From contig OX940868.1 of the NCBI GenBank assembly GCA_954871525.1, forward strand, positions 22,005,056-22,069,055: a stretch of DNA of 64,000 nucleotides, in the 5' to 3' direction. The DNA is from Parietaria judaica (taxonomy: Eukaryota; Streptophyta; Magnoliopsida; Rosales; Urticaceae). A model generated the notes under the pieces. It made no database searches. It saw only the letters and a program-made list of their open reading frames with translations, and was not told the DNA's origin. Shown here one piece after another: positions 38,301-49,004 of the stretch. Numbering within the stretch: position 1 is the first letter of the stretch; each line of letters starts with the position of its first letter. Both the position numbers and the translations under genes were made by a program.

Positions 38301-38949
38301 TGAGAATTTTCTGCCCTGTGAATATCAAATGCGGATCCTACCATTATTCGTTTATTCCGGAACTGCATCATCATTCGAAACAAACCGAAAAAGGAAAAAG
38401 AAAAACACAATACGATAAGCATCCTCGATAAAATCACATCAGTATTAGACAGAATTAAGATAAAATGCCCAAATTTAAACAAAACAACTTAATTTATTTA
38501 CCAAAACCACAACCTTGCAGCTCTCCAATTACCCAGAAACCCCCAAAATCGATCGAAATTTCCGACTTTTCTGGCAGTGCTTATTTCCATGTTTAGACCC
38601 AAACTCCTTTGCCATTGTTATACTATAACTAATAATATACAAAGATAGGTTCATTATATAATTATATATCTATATATACACACACATTTATATACATTGC
38701 AACATCTTTGAGCTTAAAAACACTTCACAGAACAGCAACAAGAAAGCTAGTAGAACTGAATCAATACGAACTCTACGAATCGCTTAGAGCCGAGCTAAAA
38801 ATCAACAATGAATCCTAAAACACCAATAAAGCTTAACAAATTGAAGAAAAAAAAACGCTACAGTACACAAAACCAAAAAAAAAACTTACAACGGAATCAT
38901 CCATGACAGGACTCGAATCCGAAACCGCGAAACGTTTCGCTCCTTTCAT
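35316..38949 (-). CDS. NUP50: Nuclear pore protein NUP50 with Ran-binding domain
   Basis: Nucleoporin of the nuclear basket that helps importin-dependent transport. Nine coding exons join in frame: 38949-38890, 38362-38211, 37802-37715, 37577-37070, 36697-36644, 36546-36452, 36202-36077, 35867-35778, 35429-35316; 428 residues. The N-terminus (MKGAKRFAVSDS, NKRIMVGSAFDI, QRAESSRQHVRALNAQFA) matches the plant NUP50 type. Exon 4 is a Ser/Gln/Phe-rich low-complexity region with repeated G(I/F)FSN units and one SFGSF, a degenerate FG region. The C-terminus is a RanBP1-type domain (WKDKGTGQLSIKCKEGVGKG, VRNEVGRIQLNA, FLIRLKTEDDRNKLAKAI). All splice sites are GT/AG. Confidence 0.94.
37803..38210. 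other. NUP50 intron 2, possible transposon remnant
   Basis: The intron contains GTGCCCCCTAAACTTGTT followed by TTTACCACCCTCTCGGACTC, a wording typical of plant DNA-transposon or MITE insertions. I could not find a matching inverted end, so it stays a suspicion. Confidence 0.3.
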
Positions 38950-40331
38950 CTGGGAATCGATTCGACGAGTTTGAGCTCGGAGAGGAGAAAGCTCGAAGAA
39001 TCTGAGAGTAGGGTTTTGTTTTTCTTTCTTTTTTATTTATTTTGTCCTAACTCTGCCTTTTCTTTTCTCTTTGCACGCACCGTTATAAATTTATAATTTT
39101 TTTTTAAAAAAAAAAAAAAAAAGAGAGAGAGAGAGAGAGAGAATTTTCCATAAATATAAGAAAAAAATAAACAGTATTTATATATATAATATATGCAGAA
39201 TATTAGAGACCGTCGGATAGATGATGGCCCAAATTTCAATTTCAACCGTTGGGTCGATCCAACTGGGCCACGTGTTTTGACCGATTAACTTGGGTGAAGA
39301 AGCCCAAGTTATTACTTTTGGTCCAACTTGTTATATTTTTACCTAACAATTTTTAAAGCTTTCATATTTTTACCTTTTCATCTTCAATTTGTTTTAATGT
39401 TTAGAAAGAAAAAAAAAAGACTTAATTCGTAATTTAAGTTACAAGTGTTATTTGAAGTTAAGTTACAAATTATAATTGTAATTTAAGTTACAAAATTATA
39501 ATAGTAAATCAATATAAATGTAAATGTAATTTAAATTACAAATTTGTAATAGTAAATGACTATGTTTGTATTCGTAATTTAAATTACGAATTTATAATAG
39601 TAAGTTATAGGTACGAATTTATAATTGTATAGTAATTGTAATTTAAGTTACGAATTTATAAAATTAATTTGCCCTTCTAATTTTCAACGTGTGAAATTTA
39701 GGTGTGAAATTAATTTGAAAATTAGTTTAATGTATATAATTATTCGAATTTTTTAATTAAATAAAAAAATTCCTTAAATGTAGCAATATTAATAACTGAT
39801 TACTCTTTATCTTCAATAATTTCGTTATTTAATTTTTGAATATTGTCCTTATAAATAATTAATTTGAAAATATGTTTAAATGTAAATATTTACTCTTTAA
39901 TTTTCCTTAACAATAGCCAAATACATAACAAATCTGTTTTCCTTAAAAATAGATTAGAAATATTATTTTCCCTATTTATTAGGATTCTAAAGATTTGAAA
40001 TTTATATTCACAAAATCATGTATATGATATTACAAAAAGACTTTTAATACGGCTAACTATATAATTGTAATTTAAATTACGATTTTTTAATAGTAAATCA
40101 CCATACCAAAGTTGGTTTACGTAACTATGTTTACGATACTGTGATATTTACCATTACATAATAGAACTGACACGATTATGTTAATATAATTTCATAATTT
40201 TATATACAAGTGTGTTAATATATTTCTTTCTTAACGGTATATACAATTTGGAAAAGTAATATTAAATGTACCTGTAAATAAAATTACGTCAACTCGGAAC
40301 CATCGGCGTCGCTGGCCCCTTTCGTTCCGCA
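38950..40331. other. NUP50 upstream flank and AT-rich repeat DNA
   Basis: The NUP50 promoter should lie within the first few hundred bases; a (GA)n run stands at 39122-39142. No gene is seen. Confidence 0.55.
39420..39665. repeat. AT-rich palindromic tandem repeats
   Basis: The motif TAATTTAAGTTAC or TAATTTAAATTAC followed by AATTTATAATAGTAA recurs about five times at 40-70 bp spacing. TAATTTAAATTA is itself a palindrome. A further copy stands at 40068-40100. Confidence 0.65.
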
Positions 40332-40540
40332 TCACATGCCTCGCATCCGCTCGCCTCCTTGCCATCGCGGATCGCGCCTCCTGCACAAGAGGAAGCTCCC
40401 GGTCGAAGTAACTTGCTCAGACTCGCCATCCTCCACCGTCGAGGACAGAAAGTCCATCGAACGGGCACGCCATAGCTCGCCGGAGGAATTGTAGGGCGAA
40501 GAAAAATCTGAGGGAGAACCTTCGAGCTTCAGGAATGAAT
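40332..40540 (-). pseudogene. GC-rich gene fragment of unknown origin
   Basis: A sharp GC-rich island in AT-rich DNA. The minus strand has an open frame of about 69 codons with protein-like composition (SPSDFSSPYNSSGELWRARS, then MDFLSSTVEDGESEQ), ending at TGA 40334-40332. I do not recognise the family. There is no good start and no clear exon partner, so it looks like a piece of a gene, perhaps captured and moved by a transposon. Confidence 0.4.
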
Positions 40541-41179
40541 GAAGGAGAGAAAAGAAAAGAAAAATAAATAATTATTAAATAAAATTGTAATTAATAGGAT
40601 GAAATTGTCAACCGTAATTAAAGTTTGAAAATAATTTCGAAATTAAAATATATAATAAATAATTATATACGGAAATTAAAATATATAATTAATATTAAGG
40701 TCAAAGGTCCAAAAAAGTTTATTAATGGGTATAAATTAATTATTTGAAACTATGGGCATTTTCCTTAAACTTTAAGTGATTTTTGGGCATTTGGTGAGTT
40801 TTCTAAAAAAATAATGGGTTAGTGGGTTGGGTTATCTTAACCCTTAGGAGATATCATATATAATCTCTATTGTTTCTCCGTCTTCTTCTTTTCATAAAGT
40901 TTTTCTCTCTTTTGCAAGTTGTATCGATTTGCAAACCCATTTTCACGATATATACTCGGATTCCTGGATTACTCATTTCACTCAAAAGATTATGATTTAT
41001 GGATTGACTATATTTGACCTAGATAGTAGATTTTCGGACATCTTGGTCGAGGATAACCTATTTTTTTGGACATCATTTAACTCCTCCAAGTTAATTAGCA
41101 ATGTTTTTTAATGATATAAAATAATAGACTGACACACTAATCACAAAGGGCCTACTAGTACACATTGTTGATTACACAT
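40541..41179. other. AT-rich intergenic DNA, no gene seen
   Basis: Short AT-driven frames only. A 60-codon plus-strand frame at 40929-41111 has no recognisable motif. Confidence 0.5.
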
Positions 41180-41915
41180 TGTTGATGTGAATAATCACAA
41201 TCAACCGTCACGAAGTGATGACACTTCGTTACAATGCGAATGAAGATGGATCTCAAATATTCGTGATGAATCTCATTAATAACTAGATGAATAACGTGGA
41301 CAAGCAAGCGAATAATAATATGTAAAAGCGAACCAAAGAATGGTAACGAGAATCTTGTTATTCCTTGATCAGATTTATGAGTACAAAGAATGGAATTGTA
41401 ATGTAATCAGCTTGTAAGATAATACATGATGTCTTAATCGACACGATCAACCCTATTTATAGCCTCCCGGGTTCATCTATTCTCCCTAGATTCATGCAAC
41501 GGCGCTAAGACTAGATTTCATGTTGCCCTCTTGATGATTGCCACGTGTAAAGGTGCTTCCACGTTGCTCGGATCTGATATCTTTGTGGCGTGAGGTGGCA
41601 GTCTTTGTGTTGGTCAGCTTGGAGGATGCGTGTTTGGTCTTGGAGATTACTAGGTCGTTTGAATGGGTCAAATTGGGTACGTTGTAAGACTTGAATAGCT
41701 CATTTGGGCTTATCTTGATGAAATGGGCCGATCTACTTGCAGGCCCACATGCGATATCCTGCCAATCTCCACATCGTATTACATGATGGACTAGGTTGAT
41801 GTCGTATGCCGGCTTGGGAGACTGTAGTGTCGTTTGAATGAGCCTTCATCGTCGCTTTATGCTAATCCGACAAATTCTTTGTCGTTTTTCTTGGGGACGA
41901 AGTCCCACATCAACA
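41180..41915 (-). mobile_element. Solo LTR (736 bp), perfect 10-bp inverted ends
   Basis: Plus-strand ends are TGTTGATGTG and CACATCAACA, a perfect 10-bp inverted pair. The minus strand begins TGTTGATGTGGGACTTCGTC and has a TATA box in GGCTATAAATAGGG, which sets the orientation. No second copy or internal region is nearby. Flanking pentamers CACAT and AATAT do not match, so the target duplication is decayed or one end was rearranged. The wording resembles Ty1/copia LTRs, but the lineage is not proven. Confidence 0.75.
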
Positions 41916-42061
41916 AATATAACACGTGAATTATTGACAATCAAACCCCCAAACGGCATAGACTGTACAAATATTTTATAAGGGTCTCGTAAATCGTCAA
42001 GTCACCAATTAACCAAAACTGGGAATTTAATCTTTTTTCTTTTGTCCATGTCCCAAAAAGT

Positions 42062-42262
42062 TTGATATTTTTTAGGCATTCGGCCGCCGCAAATCTGGCC
42101 GAATGCTTCAGGTTCACCGTCGTCTTCATCGCATCTTCGCGGCATCCATCGCCGCCACTGCGGCCTTATCGGCAGCCTCGCACGTTGCCTTCATTTCCGC
42201 CGCATGCGCCTTCGCCGCCTCCGCCTCGTGGGTGCGCTCGGGATATCGAGAACTTTAGACAT
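42062..42262 (-). pseudogene. Broken duplicate of the small Ala-rich ORF
   Basis: Matches the N-terminal and middle part of the ORF at 42682-43032. It keeps MSKVLDI and the AAKAHAAEMKA segment, but deletions throw it out of frame after the first codons and again before TTVNLKHSARFAAAE. It ends abruptly at about 42062 in unrelated DNA. Confidence 0.65.
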
Positions 42263-42339
42263 CCTGCTAAATTCAAATACAAGTTTAGGTTTCTGATCGT
42301 GTAAATCTAAAACCTAGATGATAAGGGGAGAGTAGCTAG

Positions 42340-43355
42340 CAAACCTTAAGTTAAATTTGGGCGAAATAGAGTATGAGCAAACCCTAGAATATCAACAATT
42401 TTCAAACAAGAGTGTGAATAGTGAATACTGAAGAGTGACTGATAGTACACTAGGGCTACATCAAACCAAAGCGCGATACAATATTGCAGGAGTTACACGA
42501 TATTAAAAGCGCGATACAGTATTGCAGGAGCTACATAATATTATATGCTAAGGCTGAGCAAGAAAACACAATGTAAACGAAAATCAAACATCCCAAATAT
42601 TCAGGCAATGTAAAAAAAAATCAAACATCCCAAACATTCAGGCAATGTAAACGAAAATCATGTTAGTCTAAATCAACACATCTAGTTTGCCTCATTCTCG
42701 GTCGACTCCAACGCCAACGCCGCTTTTGCTGCCTCTCCCGCCGCCACCCTTGCGATCGCCGCCTTCACGGCCGCCTCCACCGAAATATATCCGAGCTGGT
42801 TCTGCGTCGCCTCCACCAATGCGGCCGCCACCAATATGGCCGAAGGCCTCATGTTCACCGTCGTCTCCATTGCTTCATGTGCGACATCCATCGCCTTCTC
42901 TGCCTCCTTCTCGGCAGCCTCGCAAGCCGCCTTCATTTCCGCCGCATGTGCCTTCGCCGCCTTCGCTCCCTTCACCGCCTCCTTCGTCTTGCGGATGCGC
43001 TCATCAATCGAGATATCGAGAACAAAAGACATCCTGCTAAATTCAAATACAAGTCCAAGTTTCTTATAGTAAATCTAAAACCTACATGATAAGGAGAGAG
43101 TAGCTAGCAAACCTTATGTTGAAGTTCGGCTGAAGAGAGTATGAGCGAACCCTACAATATCTACAATTTGCAAACAAGTGAATAGTGAGTACTGAAGAGT
43201 GACTGATAGTAGACTAGGGCTTCATCAGACCAGAGCACGATAAAGTATTACAAGAGCTACACGATATTAAAAGCGCGATACAGTATTATAAGAGCCACAC
43301 GATATTAAAAGTGCGATACAGTATTGCAGGAGTTACACAATATTATATGCTAAGG
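42340..43355. repeat. Segmental tandem duplication around the small ORF
   Basis: About 42340-42560 and 43110-43355 share GAGTATGAGC, ATACTGAAGAGTGACTGATAGTA or a near form, ACTAGGGCT and repeated GCGCGATACAGTATTGCAGGAG-type blocks. Together with the ORF pair (42062-42262 and 42682-43032) this indicates duplication of a unit of about 0.75 kb. Confidence 0.7.
42682..43032 (-). CDS. Small Ala/Glu/Lys-rich protein of unknown function
   Basis: An open frame of 116 codons from ATG (43032) to stop. The product is about one third alanine, with a Lys/Glu/Ala helix-forming first half (KEAVKGAKAAKAHAAEMKA) and an Ala/Val-rich second half. It has no signal peptide, membrane segment or known motif. It is much richer in G and C than its surroundings. 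The retained start sequence in the broken duplicate next door hints that this was a real coding unit, but it may be a fragment of a larger, transposed gene. I do not recognise the family. Confidence 0.4.
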   Translation of the reverse strand: MSFVLDISIDERIRKTKEAVKGAKAAKAHAAEMKAACEAAEKEAEKAMDVAHEAMETTVNMRPSAILVAAALVEATQNQLGYISVEAAVKAAIARVAAGEAAKAALALESTENEAN

Positions 43356-43485
43356 GTGAGTACTGAAGAGTGACTGATAGTAGACTAGGGCTTCATCAGA
43401 CCAGAGCGCGATAAAGTATTACAAGAGCTATCAGTCACTCTTGTATCCACCCTAATCTACTATCAGTCACTCTTCAGTACTCACC
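43356..43485. repeat. Fold-back of about 130 bp upstream of the RING gene
   Basis: GTGAGTACTGAAGAGTGACT at 43356 onwards returns as its exact reverse complement ending at 43485, with arms of about 29 bp. The left arm also belongs to the segmental duplication to its left. Confidence 0.8.
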
Positions 43486-43782
43486 ATGCTATCCCTCGTT
43501 CCCGCTTGCTGCCTTCGCCTTCGCCTCTGCTGCCACAACCCGAGCCTTCCTCGACCCTGCTCTCACCATGCTATCCATTCGCTTCCCCGGCCGATGCACG
43601 CTCTGTCAAGAACGAGACGTGGCGGCCGTGTTCGGCCCCTTCATAGTAGCGTTGTCTGGTTGCACGTCGCCTAAGATGCTCGTTGAAGATTCAAAAACTA
43701 GTAATATGGAAGGAGGAGGGGGGGTATTACGACGGTGGAAGAAGGTAGACGCATATGGGTCAGCGTCGAGTAAATTACATGA

Positions 43783-44478
43783 GAAGCTGACAATGCCGAA
43801 CTAGAAAGAGTAGAAGTGGCGATCGAGCTCTCTCACAAGCTTAAGGGACCCATATGTGGATTAGTGACCGTGGTGGCCACGCATCAATTCTCATTCATGC
43901 TCGTCGCTTTCGATACTGCTACCACCGCCTTGGAAATTCTCGCGCCGGCTATCGCAGGGCTCCGCATTCACTCTCCTACCCTCGGCACGTTCTGGCGCAA
44001 CGGTGATAATACGTTGGTCCCTGTTCACCTGTCTTATCCCTCTCCTAACCAAGCCACGTTTTGGCACAATGGCGATGAAGAGTGGTCGTACCCGATTGCC
44101 GGCCTTGTTGCCGCATCGGAGAAAATTGCAGAGCTCGGTGAGATCATGGGCGCCGCAGGCAAGATACACATGAAAATTCAAAAGATTACGGTAATGCAGC
44201 ACCCGGAAATGCCCAACTTTTCAGCACTGCTAAGAGGAAAAACTATATATCTGCAATGAAAACAATGGAGAATATTTTCTTTTTTTTACTATAAGATAGA
44301 GTTGTACGATGGCGGCAACGAGGGATTGGAAAAGTGGACGTGTCCAATTTGCATACATGACGTGGAAATCGGGTGCCACGTGGCTAATTTGCCATGCACG
44401 CATATGTTTCATGAGGATTGCATCAAGAAGTGGGAGAAGAAAAGTCGGGCATGCCTTTATTGTCGATCTCGTTTCTAA
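43783..44478 (+). CDS. RING-H2 finger protein, upstream part possibly broken
   Basis: Exon 43783-44190 and exon 44296-44478 join in frame across a GT/AG intron (ACG then GTAATG; ATAAG then ATAGAG). The second exon codes a complete RING-H2 finger: CPIC, 14 residues, CTHMFHEDC, then CLYC, ending SRF-stop. Such fingers usually act as E3 ubiquitin ligases. The first exon is unfamiliar, with two FW(R/H)NGD motifs. It has no ATG near its open end; an ATG-started frame at 43568-43804 runs into it in a different frame, which suggests a frameshift or a missed short exon. The start is therefore uncertain, and a decaying gene is a fair alternative. Confidence 0.6.
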
Positions 44479-46168
44479 AAACTTATAAACCAGCTCTAAT
44501 AGGCGCCGGAAGGGCATGAGAATTTAAATATTTTATTTTCTAATTGGAATAAGATTTCATTAAGATTGTTTTGAAATTGCATTTTGTGATCAAGATTAAC
44601 GGCGAGATTGTTGTGATGTTTAAATAATTACTTTTTAAAAGTTATTTAATAAAATGTGCTTATGGATTATAACATTACGTAACTTATCGTTTGACTTTTT
44701 TTAAAATTTAATTATTTTTTACACGTTAAAAAGACTTAACATTTTTTTTTTTGGGAAAAAGACTCATAAATATAATATCAATTAGAAATTTTTGGTTCTA
44801 TCAATGTGTTTGTTATTGAATAATTAAAGGAATTATTAATAGCCGATGGAAAAATAGCAGTTACATGATTGTGAGCGCCAAGCAAATAACGAGACACATG
44901 CGATGTTTTCTTAATTCTGTTCGATATACATAGAGCCTTGCCTGAAGGGAAGGCGTAATTGGCGCGCACCTTTAGCAAAAAAAAATCTTCAATTTAGGAG
45001 GCCAAAAATTCAAATTTGAGATCCCTAATATCACATATATTAAGAAGCAGACATAAACTAATCTAGAATCTTTGAAGGGGCCCCAAAAAAATTAATTAAT
45101 ATTACTATTACTTAGATTAAATTAAATTAAATTTAAGGGCCTTAAAAAAATCAAATTAATATCACATGACTCTAATAAATGAGAACCTACCTAATTCTCA
45201 AATTAATCAGGGCCTCTAATTTTAATTCTACTTGAGACGTCACATTCTTCGGTTATGCGGAAAATAACGACAAACAAACATACGCAAAAATAAAGAGACA
45301 CACGCGATGTTTTGTTAATTCTGTTCGATATCTATCTACTCTGCGGGCCCTCACCCAGATTAATCAACATGGATAATTATAAGATGGACGTTACACTCTA
45401 ACCACTGTGACTAGCGATATAACCAGACTTGTAACCTGCTGATTAAGACGACGACACGGCGGCTCGGCAAGTGGGTAAGGCAACTTCCCGCGAGTGTGTA
45501 CACGCACAACACTGTTGACAATAACTGAAGCGCTTCAAACTTCTTCAGGCTTCTTCTTCTAAGGAAGAAAACGCCAACGGTGGATCCACAGAAATATGAG
45601 AAAATTGGCGTCGAAGCTCTTTCTAGCTCACACTGTTTTTCTCTCACTTTAGGGTTGAAAGGATGAAATTTTTTTTGCTGCTTAGACAAGTTTAAATAGA
45701 CTCAACCAAGCTCTCAACAACCTAAAAAATTCTTCCTTATTTTTAGGCATTATTACTTAGTCTTCCTAGACTTAGTATTCCCACCAAAATTCGAATTTCA
45801 AACGCCCAATCGGCTTTGATATTTGACCAGCGATTGGGAGAAACGAATTCCTAAAATATCTAGGTCAAAACGGACCAATTCTTCTTTACGGATAAGGAGA
45901 TCGCAGAATTAACCATTCTTATGATCAACAATACTGCCAAACATATAACTGCACAAAACTATCAAATAAAGAAAGTTTTTCACTACTATACTCTTTAATA
46001 TATGGACCTTTAATTCTCAAATTACCATAACGATTATTTGCTCCCCTTCCTAAATTCATAATCCTAATAGCCCCTTGCACATTGAATTCGCAATTTCTGT
46101 CAAAACATTGTGACCACCATCGAGTCATCTACGATGTGGCTTTGTGCTCCGTCACCATGGGATACTTA
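44479..46168. other. Intergenic DNA with scattered repeat relics
   Basis: No convincing gene. A block of about 37 bp (GAGACACAYGCGATGTTTT, then TTAATTCTGTTCGATAT) occurs near 44892 and again near 45296, 404 bp apart. GGGGCCCC- and GGGCCTT-type words near 45080-45220 resemble ends of old DNA transposons. A 92-codon minus-strand frame at 45411-45689 is not recognisable. Confidence 0.45.
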
Positions 46169-47158
46169 GGGCCTGTTTGGCATTGCTTCTTATAAGGTGC
46201 TTTTGCTTTTTTTAGAATTTTAAGTTAATATTTGTGTTTGGTAAGATACAATAGAAACACTTCAATAAAAAGTTTAGCTTTTGTATAGGCAAAATTCAAA
46301 AAAACAATAAATATATGCTTTTGGTAGAATCTACTTTTGTTTTTCTTCTTCTCTATCCCAATAATTTTTTTAGGGTGGTAAAAGTACCAAAATATTTACT
46401 ATTGCGGTTTAAGGTGTAAAAGTATCAACTTTTATATCTATATTTTTTAATTATGGTGGTTAAAGTACCAATTCTTTTTGGATGGTGAAGACACAAATTT
46501 TTTATGTCCATTTTTAAAAATTATTTCGGTTGAAATACCATTTCCTATTGGATGGTAAAAGTACCAAAATATTTACTATTGCGGTTAAAGTACCATTTTT
46601 TAAGGTGGTAAAAGTACCATTATTTTATGTTCACATTCTTAAATTATTATAGTTAAAGTAACAATTCTTTTTGGAAGGTGAATTTAAATAAAAAAACATA
46701 TACATATTATTATCACAGTTAAAGTACTAACTCTTTTTAGTTGGTAAAAATACTAATTTTTATCATTGACGAAAGAAACGTGGATGTAAGAAATTGGTAC
46801 TTTCATTATAATTATTGTCACTTAAAAAGCACAAAAGGCACAACAAGCTAAGAAATATATTTTTCTTTTTATTTATTGAATATTTATATTATTTAAATTA
46901 TTTTTTAAAACTTTTTTATATTAATATTAATATTAATATTTAACAAATATTATTTATGTCTACTTTTATATTTTTTTTACATTTAGAAGCTAATTAAGTA
47001 AAAATGGTTACCAAACACTAAACTGAAACTTTTTAAAAAAACAATTATTTTTTGTTTTGATTAACCAAACAGTCCATTACTTTCCGTGACAACACTTTTT
47101 CTGACAGTATATTTTAAAAGCAATTCTGAACACAGCACAGCAATACCAAACTAGGCCC
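46169..47158. mobile_element. Non-autonomous TIR DNA transposon, 990 bp
   Basis: The left end is GGGCCTGTTTGGCATTGCT; the right end, reverse-complemented, is GGGCCTAGTTTGGTATTGCT. Such GGGCCTGTTTGG ends are typical of plant hAT- or PIF-like MITEs. No transposase frame is present. The TA next to each end could be part of a decayed target duplication. The middle is filled with a degenerate repeat. Confidence 0.75.
46375..46770. repeat. Degenerate GGTTAAAGTACCA repeats inside the TIR element
   Basis: Versions of GGTTAAAGTACCAATTCTTTTTGG followed by TGGTAAAAGTACC recur about five times at 55-75 bp spacing, for example near 46457, 46530, 46585, 46648 and 46712. AAAGTACC also stands near 46382. 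Confidence 0.65.
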
Positions 47159-47733
47159 TAGTCTGACTGAAATTTGAAGAAAACCTGATTGTTAGTCATC
47201 ATCATTTTTATTTTATTTTTACTTCTAGGGTATCTAGAGTTCGTATAGTTAGAGAAAGAGAACAAGGACAAAGCCTAAGTAAGTGTTTATAAAATTGATA
47301 TTTGACAAGAAAAAGATGTATTTGTTTTTCTATCTTAATCTAAATTCAATTTTAATCAGATAAATGGTGCAAGGAAAAAGCGAAGCGAATTGGTATCAAA
47401 ATTATTCCAACTAGAAGCATATTACTTAAAGAAGGTACGAATTTATTAAATGTTATGTTTGTATAGATTATTTGTTGTAATGATGCAAAATTAAATAGAA
47501 TTCTTTTTTATTTTTTGTATTCAAGGATTTACGATGAGTTCAAATAGAAAATACAAGTCGGAAAAAATAAATGAAAAGAGAGGTTTCACATGAAACTCAA
47601 TTTGGTTCTCTTCATAAGTATTCTCAGGGAAATAATTATGATCGTGTTAATGGTCGTAATGATCAAGTTGGTCAACCATCGACTGAGAAGGAGGATGTTG
47701 ATGAGAATACAGAAATTGGGCAAGATATGAGTG
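47159..47733. other. AT-rich DNA, possible gene relic
   Basis: 47361-47435 has an exon-like stretch (KWCKEKAKRIGIKIIPTRSI) followed by a GT, and 47571-47738 a polar open frame. With the sequence after the solo LTR they could be pieces of one old gene, but no family is recognised. Confidence 0.3.
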
Positions 47734-47738
47734 GTAAT

Positions 47739-48356
47739 TGTAGGTTATGCCCGAACCCGATATTGTATCTTTCGGGTTATCGGATATCGACCCGAATCCA
47801 TAACCGGCATAACGGGCCCACTTGGGCCCGAGTAATAGTTATTATACACTTAATTAATTATGAATGAATTAATTAAAGCTTATTGGGCCTTAATTAAAGC
47901 CCATTAGGTTTTAAGATATTAGGTACTATAAATACCTAATCATGACTATAAAACAGAATCCTAACCCTAGCCACATAGAGAGAATTCGACTTCCCTCCCT
48001 AGAAGAAGTCGAATTTCGGCTTGCTCCCGGTTCATCATCGCTTCGTCATCCAAACACAGAATAGGATCTAACCTATCCTCCAAGGCGTTTCCCGGTCATC
48101 AAGACGTTCCCGAGTGACGTGGTGGACGACATTGAGGCACTACAATTGAAGTGCTCATCCCCGGGATAATCACAGGAATCGGCCAAGCTCAGAATCGGCA
48201 AAAGTCAGCGTTTTTGGTACTGTTGGAAGTACCGAAGTTTGGTAACGATCTCTAAATCGATATCTTAATTCTCGTAATTATTCTAGATCTATATTGTTTA
48301 ATGATATCCCGTGATTTCCGCCTCGGGATTGAGAAAGAGTCATCGAAAACCCAACA
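47739..48356 (+). mobile_element. Solo LTR (618 bp) with 5-bp target duplication
   Basis: It starts TGTAGGTTATGCCC and ends AAAACCCAACA. The pentamer GTAAT is present on both sides (47734-47738 and 48357-48361). A TATA box (ACTATAAATACC) near 47926 gives the plus orientation. No internal region is found. The insertion splits a polar, GAGAATGA-rich stretch whose two halves resume on either side. Confidence 0.82.
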
Positions 48357-48361
48357 GTAAT

Positions 48362-49004
48362 GAGAATGATGATATTAACGAGAAATGAAGAAATCAGTCA
48401 AGCTAGGAATGGAAATATGAATGAGGATGAAGAATTTGGTGACGCTATGAATGAAATGAGAATGAAACGGAGAATGAGATGGAGAATGAGGATGAAAAAG
48501 ATGACCCTGCAAATTAAGTCTGATAGCCACTGAACAGGGAGAAGAAGGACAAAAAATGGTTAGTTATTCAGTTTATTCAAATAAAATATTTTGTTTCTGC
48601 TGTAAGTTTATTCAGTTTCTACCAAATCATCATCAAAATCATCAAAATCAAATACCAAATGGAAAACATAAAAACATAATCCAATATATTATTATGACAT
48701 AAACAACATTATCTTATAATAAAGAGTTTTAAAAAATATCTATCTATAGTTAAAACCGGAACATGGAATTTAACTTGTCATCCGGTTCCCAGTTTTTTAT
48801 ACAACCGGTACTAAACCGGGACAAAACTGGAACTACGTACAAAATTTCAGCTTTAGTTAAGCACGATCTCGAGCATTGGATCCTTGTCTGAAGTGGTTTT
48901 TAACGTACTCGCTCCGAGTTTTATGTACCGTAGACGAAATATACCCGGGGAACGATTGTACTGTATACTGAACGCATTAGAAAGAACAAACCCTGTGAAT
49001 ACCC
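48362..49004. other. Low-complexity GAATGA-rich DNA and UTR2 3' flank
   Basis: 48362-48540 is a purine-rich run of GATGAAGAAT/GAGAATGA words, the continuation of the sequence split by the solo LTR. 48745-48840 has several AACCGG words. No gene is seen; the UTR2 3' UTR should lie next to 49005. Confidence 0.45.

Noticed and set aside
42687..43040. Proline-rich plus-strand ORF opposite the Ala-rich ORF
   Set aside because: It is a complementary reading of GCC/GGC-rich codons; the opposite strand has the simpler start and the duplicate.
45411..45689. 92-codon minus-strand ORF
   Set aside because: No motif, no exon partner and transposon-like surroundings; not enough to call a gene.
48740..48850. 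Cluster of AACCGG words (also near 10555, 52140 and 63250)
   Set aside because: They recur in several places but I could not define a unit, ends or target duplication.
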